From: Candidatus Marithrix sp. Canyon 246
Lineage (GTDB): Bacteria > Pseudomonadota > Gammaproteobacteria > Beggiatoales > Beggiatoaceae
Direction: 5' to 3'
DNA length: 64,000 nucleotides
Assembly (NCBI RefSeq): GCF_001723685.1
Contig: NZ_MCBX01000038.1
Coordinates: forward strand, 186,001 to 250,000
Made by a program: the position numbers and the translations under genes. Positions 46,195 to 53,955 of this stretch are shown piece by piece (the stretch's first letter is position 1; every line of letters begins with the position of its first letter). Below the pieces are notes generated by a model. The model did not search any database and was not told the origin of the DNA. It was given only the letters and a program-made list of their open reading frames with translations.

Positions 46195-47733
46195 TTACTC
46201 AAGCAGCAACGGCTCTCCCCTCAAAGCCTGCAATGCTAACAATGTTTGTTCTCCAATAACCCCATCAGCTTTTAAATTATGTTCAGCTTGAAAAGCAATA
46301 AGCTTGGTTCTTAAAGCATAATCAAACAAAGCTGATCTCGATTCCATATTTAATTGTTTTCTGATCCAAATAACCCCTTGGTGAATCATTCCAACTTTTA
46401 ATATCGGCATAGGTAACATCGGAGGTTGCCATAAAATTAGAAATTGCCCTAGCCATAACTTATTAATTTCATGAATTGGTATTTCATAAGTTCTCTCTGC
46501 AACAACTAAAACAGCAATATCATCAAGTAAGTATTTGACTACTATATGATATTGCATTCCATTTAAAGTTACTAATTCAATTATAGCCGGACGATTTAAA
46601 GAACGTAAATCATCCCATGTACCGATCTTTAAGAAACAAGCTAAACCCTTATTAGCCGCACTTTCACAAGCCTTTTCACCAGCTAATGGTAAATAATCAG
46701 TTCCCCATAAATTAAACAGAGTTCTAAAAGCTGTTTCTGTATTAGTTATATTTAATAAATATTCTAAATTTGATACTGGCTTATTCACCATAGCAGTTGG
46801 CATTATGGGAGCAGAACTAGAAACAGTAACTGGTTTTAACAACCCCCAATTAATAACACCAGCCAATACTAATAAAAAACTACAAACAACTATTAAGACT
46901 TGAGGATTAAATTTTCTAACAGCTTCACCAGTAACCTCTTCTATAGCTTGATAGATAATCTCCGTATTGATTTGATCTTTATTACTTACATAACCGCCTA
47001 ATAAAGCGCGATCACAAAGAATATTAATTAAACGGGGTACACCAGCAGAATAACGATAAATTAATTTAACAGCCGAATCGGAAAATAACTGACGTGAAAC
47101 TACTCCACTAATAGCTAAACGATGATTAATATAAGCTTTAGTGTCTTTTCTGGATAAAGGCAAGAGATGATAACGCGCTGTAATACGCTGTGATAATTGA
47201 CGCAGATTATTACGTTTTAATAACTTCTTTAATTCTGGTTGACCAACCAAAATTATTTGTAATAACTTATGATTGCCAGTTTCTAAATTAGTTAATAACC
47301 TGATTTGTTCTAATGCTTCTGAACTAAGATTTTGAGCCTCATCAAGTATAAGTACAGTACGATGACCAACTCTATCAGCCGTCAACAAATAACTAGTGAG
47401 TTTATCAATAAAATCTTTTTGTTGATACTGTTCCAGACTATAACTAATTCTTAATTCATCAAATAAGGCTGCCAATAATTCTATTGGAGATAGACAAGGA
47501 TTTAGCAATAAAGCTACATCAAAATTGTGGGGTAATTGCTCAATTAAACTACGACATAAAGTAGTTTTACCAGTACCGACTTCACCAGTTAATAATACAA
47601 AACCGGGGCCCTCATTGACACCATATACAAGATGTGCCAAAGCCTCACTATGATTTGTGCTTGAATAAAAATAATGTGGATCTGGTGTTATAGAAAACGG
47701 TGCTGTATTCAGCCCAAAATGTGCTGTGTACAT
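46195..47733 (-). CDS. exeA: ExeA/GspA-type AAA ATPase with peptidoglycan-binding domain
   Basis: 512 residues from ATG 47733 (MYTAHFGLNTAPFSITPDPH). AAA motifs: GEVGTGKTTLCRSL, VLILDEAQNLSSEAL, ITARYHLLPLS. A membrane helix (VLIVVCSFLLVLAGVINWGL) is followed by a periplasmic region and a C-terminal peptidoglycan-binding domain (FQAEHNLKADGVIGEQTLLALQAL). It helps assemble the type II secretin with GspB. An upstream extension would lie in tRNA sequence and is rejected. The start codon is only 7 bases after the tRNA-Leu CCA end, with no ribosome-binding site. Confidence 0.92.
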   Translation of the reverse strand: MYTAHFGLNTAPFSITPDPHYFYSSTNHSEALAHLVYGVNEGPGFVLLTGEVGTGKTTLCRSLIEQLPHNFDVALLLNPCLSPIELLAALFDELRISYSLEQYQQKDFIDKLTSYLLTADRVGHRTVLILDEAQNLSSEALEQIRLLTNLETGNHKLLQIILVGQPELKKLLKRNNLRQLSQRITARYHLLPLSRKDTKAYINHRLAISGVVSRQLFSDSAVKLIYRYSAGVPRLINILCDRALLGGYVSNKDQINTEIIYQAIEEVTGEAVRKFNPQVLIVVCSFLLVLAGVINWGLLKPVTVSSSAPIMPTAMVNKPVSNLEYLLNITNTETAFRTLFNLWGTDYLPLAGEKACESAANKGLACFLKIGTWDDLRSLNRPAIIELVTLNGMQYHIVVKYLLDDIAVLVVAERTYEIPIHEINKLWLGQFLILWQPPMLPMPILKVGMIHQGVIWIRKQLNMESRSALFDYALRTKLIAFQAEHNLKADGVIGEQTLLALQALRGEPLLLE

Positions 47734-47740
47734 ATAAGAA

Positions 47741-48142
47741 TGGTACCTGGGACCGGACTCGAACCGGTACAGTGTTGCCACCGAGGGATTTTCTTACCAA
47801 CTACAGTTTTCACTGCCATATTGATTATTTAATCAACTTGTTTGTGGTCTGGACCATGTCTTTGCCTTTAAATATTAAATACTTAGTCAGGCAGGAGCCG
47901 TATGGCCTCTACACTTTCTCAACTAAATCATAAGAAAGAAATAAAAGGATAGGTTGGGAATGGGGAAAGGGGAATCATTCATGATGTTCCTACCCAATTA
48001 TTTCTTATATAACCTAATCGAGCTTAGCTCGACGTTACCATATTACAGGATTCATCGAATTAGACTCCATTCATCTAAGGATTTCGCCCTAGATGCTCAA
48101 ATTTTTTAAGTCCCTTGCGTCTACCAATTTCGCCACCCAGGC
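47741..48142 (-). tRNA. tRNA-Leu(UAA), split by a group I intron
   Basis: Exon 1 is 48108-48142 (35 nt: GCCTGGG acceptor strand, D-arm GCGAAATTGGTAGACGC, then AAGGGACTT). Exon 2 is 47741-47792 (52 nt: AAAATCCCT, long variable arm, T-arm CCGGTTCGAGTCCGG, acceptor CCCAGGT, A, CCA). Joined, they give an 87-nt tRNA-Leu with a 5-bp anticodon stem AGGGA/TCCCT and loop CTTAAAA, anticodon TAA. The acceptor has one G-U pair at 1-72. CCA is encoded. The gene is last in a Gly-Cys-Leu tRNA cluster. Confidence 0.93.
47793..48107 (-). other. Group I intron in the tRNA-Leu(UAA) anticodon loop
   Basis: 315 nt. It is inserted between U34 and A35 of the anticodon: the 5' exon ends in U and the intron ends in G, as group I introns require. 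Its first bases (AAAAAATTTGAGC) resemble the start of the cyanobacterial trnL intron. A P2-like hairpin is at 48072-48095. P7 can form between GGCCAU (47902-47907) and AUGGUC (47852-47857) in R- and S-like contexts (GUGUAGAGGCCAUACGG and AAGACAUGGUCCAGA). A P9 hairpin is at 47821-47836, and a stem with a GAAA loop at 47804-47815. No protein gene lies inside. Confidence 0.88.
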
Positions 48143-48159
48143 ATATGGTACGTACTAAT

Positions 48160-48230
48160 AGGCTGAAACCGGAATTGAACCGATGTACACGGTTTTGCAA
48201 ACCGCTGCATAACCACTCTGCCATTCAGCC
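48160..48230 (-). tRNA. tRNA-Cys(GCA)
   Basis: Acceptor GGCTGAA/TTCAGCC with discriminator U, anticodon loop TTTGCAAAA in the stem CGGTT/AACCG region, T-arm ATCGGTTCAATTCCGGT. CCA is not encoded (ATT follows), so it must be added by the CCA enzyme, unlike its two neighbours. Confidence 0.92.
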
Positions 48231-48239
48231 ATAGAAATC

Positions 48240-48315
<76 letters not shown>

Positions 48316-48334
48316 GTTTTGAATTAATTGCGAC

Positions 48335-48362
48335 ATTCTACCATCAGAAATTTATTTGTCAA
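48335..48362 (-). promoter_or_regulatory. Promoter of the tRNA Gly-Cys-Leu cluster
   Basis: On the minus strand TTGACA (48357-48362) and TAGAAT (48335-48340) are 16 bp apart, about 20 bp upstream of tRNA-Gly. It overlaps the 3' end of pyrD. Confidence 0.8.
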
Positions 48363-49338
48363 GCATTTTTTTTATTTCATCAATTAATTCTGGTCCTTTA
48401 TAGATTAATCCAGTATAAATTTGAACTAAACTAGCTCCAGCTTCAAGTTTTGCTTCAGCATCAGCGGCAGTCATAATACCACCTACAGCTATTATTGGAA
48501 TTTTGCCTTTTAGGATGGCATTTAATTGTTTTATGATGTTAGTACTATTTGTGAATAAAGGTGCGCCACTTAAACCACCAGTTTTATTTATATGAGTTTC
48601 ACGGATTAAATTGTCTCGCGATAAGGTAGTATTAGTCGCAATAACCCCATCTATTTTAGATGCTAATAATGTATTAGCAATATCCTTAACTTCTTCCTCA
48701 GTTAAATCAGGAGCTATTTTAACCACTAATGGCACATATTTATTATGCTTACTAGCCAATTCCTGTTGAGCCTCTTTTAAAGCTTTCAACATGGAATCTA
48801 ATTGATCAGCTTGTTGTAATTGACGTAATCCCGGAGTATTAGGAGATGAAATATTTACAGTAATATAATCTGCAAATGGATATGCTTTTTCTAAGCCGAT
48901 TAAATAATCATCTATCGCTTCTTCTATGGGGGTATTAAAATTTTTACCAATATTAATACCTAAAATACCATTAAACCTTGCCGCTTTGACATTTTTTAAC
49001 AATCGATCAATGCCATGATTATTAAATCCCATACGATTAATAATAGCTTGATTTTTTCTTAACCGAAACAGACGTGGTTTAGGATTACCGGGCTGAGCTT
49101 CAGGTGTAACTGTACCTACTTCAATAAATCCAAATCCCAAACCAGCTAAACAATCAATATATTCAGCATTTTTATCCAAACCTGCCGCTAATCCAACTGG
49201 ATTTGGAAAATCTAAACCCATGACTGTGCAAGGTTTATATGGAATTTTTTTCTTAAATTTAAATTTATGAAGAAATTTTAAAGTATTTAAAGCTAAAGAA
49301 TGAGCTGTTTCTGGGGGTAATAAAAATAATAAATTCAT
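48352..49338 (-). CDS. pyrD: Dihydroorotate dehydrogenase (quinone)
   Basis: 328 residues from ATG 49338 (MNLLFLLPPETAHSLALNTL); an upstream TTG is possible. Class 2 motifs: DFPNPVGLAAGLDKNAEYID, FIEVGTVTPEAQPGNPKPRLFRL, IINRMGFNNHGIDRLL, GINIGKN, ADYITVNISSPNTPGLRQLQ (catalytic Ser), VVKIAPDL and AVGGIMTAADAEAKLEAGASLVQIYTGL. It oxidises dihydroorotate at the inner membrane in pyrimidine synthesis. It follows prmB directly. Confidence 0.96.
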   Translation of the reverse strand: MNLLFLLPPETAHSLALNTLKFLHKFKFKKKIPYKPCTVMGLDFPNPVGLAAGLDKNAEYIDCLAGLGFGFIEVGTVTPEAQPGNPKPRLFRLRKNQAIINRMGFNNHGIDRLLKNVKAARFNGILGINIGKNFNTPIEEAIDDYLIGLEKAYPFADYITVNISSPNTPGLRQLQQADQLDSMLKALKEAQQELASKHNKYVPLVVKIAPDLTEEEVKDIANTLLASKIDGVIATNTTLSRDNLIRETHINKTGGLSGAPLFTNSTNIIKQLNAILKGKIPIIAVGGIMTAADAEAKLEAGASLVQIYTGLIYKGPELIDEIKKMLDK

Positions 49339-49339
49339 A

Positions 49340-50230
49340 TTAATAATCAATCAATTGTTGAGCCGTCAATAAAAACACACCTTCTCCTCCACGTTCAAAA
49401 TCTAACCACATAAATGGCAATTCATGTTCCATCAAATATTTTTGACTTAAACCAACTTCAACTATTAATACCCCATTAGCTGTTAAATGTTGAGCTGCTT
49501 GGCGTAAAATTTGTTCTACCAATAATAAGCCATTATCACCAGCTTCTAAGCCTAAACGCGGTTCATGATGATACTCATTGGGCATTGCCGCTAATTCTTC
49601 AGCATCAACATAAGGAGGATTACAAACTATTAAATCATAAACTTTACCATCTAAATTAGCAAACAAATCTGACTGTATTGCATTTACTCGTTCATTTAAT
49701 CCATAAGCATCAATATTTATTTTGGCAACATCAACTGCATCTGCCGAAATATCGACTGCATCAATTTTTGCATTTGGAAATAACATTGCGCTAGCAATAG
49801 CGATACAACCACTACCAGTACATAAATCTAACATATAATTAACTTGATCAGCCTCAACCCAAGGCTCAAAACCCTGTTCTATTAATTCTGCAATTGGAGA
49901 ACGCGGAATTAAAACACGTGAATCTACATAAAAGCGTAAATTACTAAACCAAGCCTCATTAGTTAAATAAGCAGTAGGAATAGCTTCATTAATTCGTCTT
50001 TGTAATATATTATATATATCTTGTTTTTCTGAACTTGTTAAGCGGCTATGCCATAAAATATTAGGAATTTTTTCATTAGCTAAATTGAGCGTATGTAAAA
50101 CTAGTACAGCGGCATCATCTATGGCATTATCAGTTCCATGCCCAAAAAATAACTCAGCCTTATTAAATTCACTTGCGCCCCAACGTATAAAATCACCTAT
50201 ACTATGTAATTCTTTAATAATTTGTTCCAT
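49340..50230 (-). CDS. prmB: 50S ribosomal protein L3 glutamine methyltransferase PrmB
   Basis: 296 residues. The HemK-family motifs are LLDLCTGSGCIAIASAM-like (MLDLCTGSGCIAIA), DAVDISADAVDVAKIN and the catalytic NPPYVDAEELAAMP. The N-terminal helical domain has the PrmB form (LHSIGDFIRWGASEF, FFGHGTDNAIDDAAVLVLHTL). It methylates Gln in the conserved NPPY-binding loop target, uL3. Confidence 0.93.
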   Translation of the reverse strand: MEQIIKELHSIGDFIRWGASEFNKAELFFGHGTDNAIDDAAVLVLHTLNLANEKIPNILWHSRLTSSEKQDIYNILQRRINEAIPTAYLTNEAWFSNLRFYVDSRVLIPRSPIAELIEQGFEPWVEADQVNYMLDLCTGSGCIAIASAMLFPNAKIDAVDISADAVDVAKINIDAYGLNERVNAIQSDLFANLDGKVYDLIVCNPPYVDAEELAAMPNEYHHEPRLGLEAGDNGLLLVEQILRQAAQHLTANGVLIVEVGLSQKYLMEHELPFMWLDFERGGEGVFLLTAQQLIDY

Positions 50231-50375
50231 ATATTTGCAATGTACCTAAAATTAAACACCCTAATGGTATTATACAATGAAAGCGTGGTTGTTTGTGATG
50301 AATTACTTACAGAGCTTATTAAATTTGAAACTGACGAAAAATAGCAATATTTGATTTATATATTTAGCAACCCAG

Positions 50376-50600
50376 TGAATGCGGGGCAAACTATCCCAGT
50401 CGATGGCACGATTAGGGAAGGAGTGGCGAGTGTCGATCACAAATAAAATTGGCAATTGCATGGCTAAAAAATATTGGAGATCAAGCATTTGCAGCAACTA
50501 TCAGGTGTTTAAAAACCTAACAAGTCTTTAAAAAAACAATATATATTTATATCTTACCCATTAAGCAAGTAACCAGCTTTATTAGTATAAGCTGCTTGAT
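50376..50600 (+). pseudogene. Composite remnant of the P-type ATPase region
   Basis: 50381-50440 matches 52531-52590 of the ATPase gene at 51934 (NAGQTIPVDGTIREGVASVDH). 50465-50500 matches the truncated ATPase near 61595 (LKNIGDQAFAATI). A degenerate CCTGACAGG repeat follows (50501-50527). 50569-50596 is identical over 28 bp to 63937-63964 in the OmpA-like gene. Stops break every frame. The 464 bp between prmB and the next gene contain only this and a promoter. Confidence 0.65.
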
Positions 50601-50625
50601 AATCAGTTTAAGCATAATACCGTTT

Positions 50626-50660
50626 TGATTATATTATCAATACTTTATTTATGTTAAAAT
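50626..50660 (+). promoter_or_regulatory. Promoter with TGATnATATnATCA palindrome
   Basis: TGATTATATTATCA (50626-50639) is followed by an extended -10 box ATGTTAAAAT ending at 50660, 34 bp before the start codon at 50695. The same 35-bp layout occurs at 58668-58702. The palindrome looks like an operator. Confidence 0.5.
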
Positions 50661-50694
50661 AAACTAAGTATTTACGCAAACAAAAGGAATAGAT

Positions 50695-51234
50695 TTGTAC
50701 CAATTATTGAGAGACTGTAACATAGACCCATCTAAGCTCAGCCCTTTTCAAAAAATTTTATTGCTAGCTGATGGCACTTTAACAAACATATTAGAAATTT
50801 TTTTAAATGAACCTATAGCTGTTGTTAAATTGTCGGAGAAAATAGTCATTATTACTGAAGATATTCAGCCTTTAAAAATCAAAGCAGGTACTGAAGTCTT
50901 GGAAAGACAAATACTACTTCAAGACCAAACTAGCCATCATAATTGGCTTTACGCTGATTCCATTATTGTGATTGAGCGAATTGAGGAAAGGTTTAGAGAC
51001 AAATTGATTAAGTCTCATATACCCATAGGAAAACTTTGGCAACAACATAAAACAGAAACCTTTAAAGAAATTGTCAATTATGCTCAGGAACAAGCTGGAG
51101 ATTTATCCGATTATTTTGAAATTAAAAGACAAGATAATTTACTCTCTCGTACTTATAGTGTTTCTTCTAATAATCAGCCTGTGATGATGATTACTGAGAA
51201 ATTTCCAGAAAGTTATTTTACTTCAGATTTTTAA
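50695..51234 (+). CDS. DUF98 chorismate-lyase-like protein
   Basis: 179 residues, starting at TTG 50695 after AAGGAAT. The family pattern is clear: LSPFQKILLLADGTLTNILEIFLNEPI, ERQILLQDQTSHHNWLYADSIIVIERI, IPIGKLWQQHKTETFKEI, LSRTYSVSSNNQPVMMITEKFPES. DUF98/UbiC-like proteins release 4-hydroxybenzoate from chorismate in some cases; others have no known reaction. Its position beside the P-type ATPase cluster and the shared promoter suggest that it belongs to that regulon. Confidence 0.85.
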   Translation: MYQLLRDCNIDPSKLSPFQKILLLADGTLTNILEIFLNEPIAVVKLSEKIVIITEDIQPLKIKAGTEVLERQILLQDQTSHHNWLYADSIIVIERIEERFRDKLIKSHIPIGKLWQQHKTETFKEIVNYAQEQAGDLSDYFEIKRQDNLLSRTYSVSSNNQPVMMITEKFPESYFTSDF

Positions 51235-51251
51235 TCATTAAAGGAATTAGG

Positions 51252-51294
51252 GTCATCATACCTGTCAGGTTTTTAAAACCTGACAGGTATGATG
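51252..51294. terminator. CCTGTCAGG palindrome after the DUF98 gene
   Basis: GTCATCATACCTGTCAGG pairs with CCTGACAGGTATGATGAC around a TTTTTAAAA centre, and TTTTT follows. The long stem and U-tract fit a terminator. It belongs to the dispersed repeat family. Confidence 0.7.
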
Positions 51295-51303
51295 ACTTTT
51301 TTC

Positions 51304-51730
<427 letters not shown>

Positions 51731-51763
51731 AATTAGAAGAAAAAATATTTTGATTGATTTTTT

Positions 51764-51792
51764 TTGACAACATCAATTATTACTTGTATAAT
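51764..51792 (+). promoter_or_regulatory. Consensus sigma-70 promoter of the first P-type ATPase
   Basis: TTGACA (51764-51769) and TATAAT (51787-51792) are both perfect and 17 bp apart. A leader of about 135 nt follows before the start at 51934. Confidence 0.8.
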
Positions 51793-51933
51793 TCAGTTTA
51801 TTTCTACTAGATTGTAGAAGCATTTTAGAGTTTAAGCGTGCTGGCAAAACAGAACCTATGTAGATTTATGCTGGAAATTAGCACTTAATAGTCTCAATAC
51901 TCAATACAAGCTAAATCAAGAAAGCTAAAAAAT

Positions 51934-53955
51934 ATGTTATTAGAACTTTTACTTTTAGGTGGCTTTGCTCATGCCATCAGAACATCAGATCAGAAAAAAG
52001 CGAAAAAAAACCACAAAAAAATATCTCCATCTCTATATGAGGATATGAAAAAGGTGGTTAAAAATGTTGACTTTTTTGGGCAGACGGTGGAAAATAAGAA
52101 AAACGAGGAAGAAAAAGAAGCTAATCGTGATTTAGCCATTTCTACTGCGTCATTTGGCATAGCTACAGCTGGGACTTTATTCTATCCGCCTTTGAGTCTT
52201 CTCAGTGTCCCCGGCTTGATTTATGTCTCGGTTCCCATTTTTAAGAAATCTTACCAATCACTTAGGAAAAATAAAAAAGTCGATGTGCATACCCTATCTG
52301 CCATCACTGCCATCGTATGTCTCTTAAGTGGGTATTATGCGATTGGTAACATGGCGGCATTTTTTTATGTTTTAAATCAAAAACTACTGTTAAAAGTTAA
52401 ACGCAATTCTCAAGAAAACTTTATAGAAATATTTAATGAACATCCTCGCTTTGTCTGGGTGCTGGTTAATGGGGTTGAAGTCAAAACAGCGTTTGAGGCA
52501 CTAGAAAAAGGTGAAATTGTGGTTGTTAATGCTGGGGAAACTATCCCAGTAGATGGCACTATTAAGGAAGGAATGGCGAGTGTCGATCAACATATTCTGA
52601 CTGGAGAAGCACAACCTGTAGAAAAAGGAATAGGTGATCAAGTATTTGCCTCAACCGTTATTTTGGGTGGCAAACTATCTATCCAAGTTGAAACTGCTGG
52701 TGAAGAAACCATAGTGGCTAAAATAGGTCATGTTCTCAATAAAATGGATAATTTCAAAGGAAATTGGCAATTGCAGGGCGAAAAACTGGAGAATAAAACG
52801 GTTTTGCCAACGCTTATTTTAGGGGCAATATCGTTGCCTATTTTAGGACCTATGGGCGCAGCTGCCATAATTAATGCTCATTTTGGCTACCGAATGTCAG
52901 TGGTTTCGTCCATCAGTGTTCTAAGCTATTTTCGACTGATGTCTCAAAATGGTATTCTGATTAAAGATGGCAGGGCACTTGAACTGTTAAGTCAAGTGGA
53001 TACTATTGTTTTTGATAAAACTGGAACACTAACCTTATCACAGCCTTATGTTGGAAAAATCCATAGCTGCTCAGATTATGATACCGGCGATATTTTGGCC
53101 TACGCTGCTGCTGCGGAATATAAACAGACTCATCCGATTGCATTGGCCATTTTGGAAGAAGCGCAGAGCCAAGAATTGAGTTTACCAGATATTGATGAGG
53201 CAGAATATCAAGTGGGCTATGGCATTCAAGTTACTATAAACCAGCAGCTTATTCAAGTAGGTAGCCGCAGCTTTATGGAAAAAGAACAAATAAGTATTCC
53301 ATCATTAATCAAGTTGGCGGAAGATTTAGGCCACCAGCAAGGAAATTCTTTGGTAATGATTGCCATCGATAATCAAATGATTGGTGCGATTGAACTGTTT
53401 CCCACCGTGCGCCCCGAAGCCAAAGCGGTTATTGATAAACTGCGCAAGTGTCAGATTAAATCTATGCACATTCTCTCCGGGGATCAAGAAATGCCTACCC
53501 AGAAACTGGCTCAAGATTTAGGCATTGAGCATTACTTTGCCCAAGTACTGCCCCAAGATAAGGCTGAAATCCTTGATCAGTTACAAAAGGATGGAAAAAC
53601 AGTCTGTTACATTGGTGATGGCATCAATGATGCGATTGCTTTGAAAAAAGCGCAAGTGTCCATATCAATGCGGGGTGCTTCAACAGTGGCTACTGATACA
53701 GCCCAGATTATCTTAATGTCAAACTTGAATCAACTTGGTCAGTTATTTGATTTGGCTCAAGAATTTGAAAAAACCATGACAAGCAGTTTTAAAATGATGA
53801 TTGTCCCCACTGTGATTGGCATGGGCGGTGCTTTTTTTCTAAATTTTGGGCTGGTTGAGACGATGTTATTGAAGCAAACGGGACTGGTGGTTAGTTTGGG
53901 GAATGCGACACTGCCTTTAGTTAAAGCTCAAAGGCAAAAGCGCATTGGAATCTAA
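51934..53955 (+). CDS. P1B-like P-type ATPase without HMA domain or CPC motif (copy 1)
   Basis: 673 residues. Conserved parts: actuator LTGEAQPVEK, phosphorylation site DKTGTLT, ATP-domain HP motif KQTHPIALAILEEA, and hinge GDGINDAIALKKAQ. In place of an HMA domain there is a charged N-terminus (KKAKKNHKKISPSLYEDMKK) and a membrane hairpin (DLAISTASFGIATAGTLFYPPLSLL). Where metal pumps have CPC before the phosphorylation domain this protein has AHFGYRMSVVSS, so the metal ligands are missing. Its end overlaps the convergent transaminase gene by 39 bp. The substrate is unknown. Confidence 0.88.
   Translation: MLLELLLLGGFAHAIRTSDQKKAKKNHKKISPSLYEDMKKVVKNVDFFGQTVENKKNEEEKEANRDLAISTASFGIATAGTLFYPPLSLLSVPGLIYVSVPIFKKSYQSLRKNKKVDVHTLSAITAIVCLLSGYYAIGNMAAFFYVLNQKLLLKVKRNSQENFIEIFNEHPRFVWVLVNGVEVKTAFEALEKGEIVVVNAGETIPVDGTIKEGMASVDQHILTGEAQPVEKGIGDQVFASTVILGGKLSIQVETAGEETIVAKIGHVLNKMDNFKGNWQLQGEKLENKTVLPTLILGAISLPILGPMGAAAIINAHFGYRMSVVSSISVLSYFRLMSQNGILIKDGRALELLSQVDTIVFDKTGTLTLSQPYVGKIHSCSDYDTGDILAYAAAAEYKQTHPIALAILEEAQSQELSLPDIDEAEYQVGYGIQVTINQQLIQVGSRSFMEKEQISIPSLIKLAEDLGHQQGNSLVMIAIDNQMIGAIELFPTVRPEAKAVIDKLRKCQIKSMHILSGDQEMPTQKLAQDLGIEHYFAQVLPQDKAEILDQLQKDGKTVCYIGDGINDAIALKKAQVSISMRGASTVATDTAQIILMSNLNQLGQLFDLAQEFEKTMTSSFKMMIVPTVIGMGGAFFLNFGLVETMLLKQTGLVVSLGNATLPLVKAQRQKRIGI

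Noticed and set aside
47700-47933. Possible plus-strand reading frame across the tRNA-Leu intron, as for a homing endonuclease
   Set aside because: It is short, lies antisense to the intron and tRNA, and has no LAGLIDADG, GIY-YIG or HNH motif.
51934-53955. Ordinary copper or zinc exporter
   Set aside because: No HMA domain and no CPC/SPC in the transport helix, although the HP motif places it near P1B ATPases.
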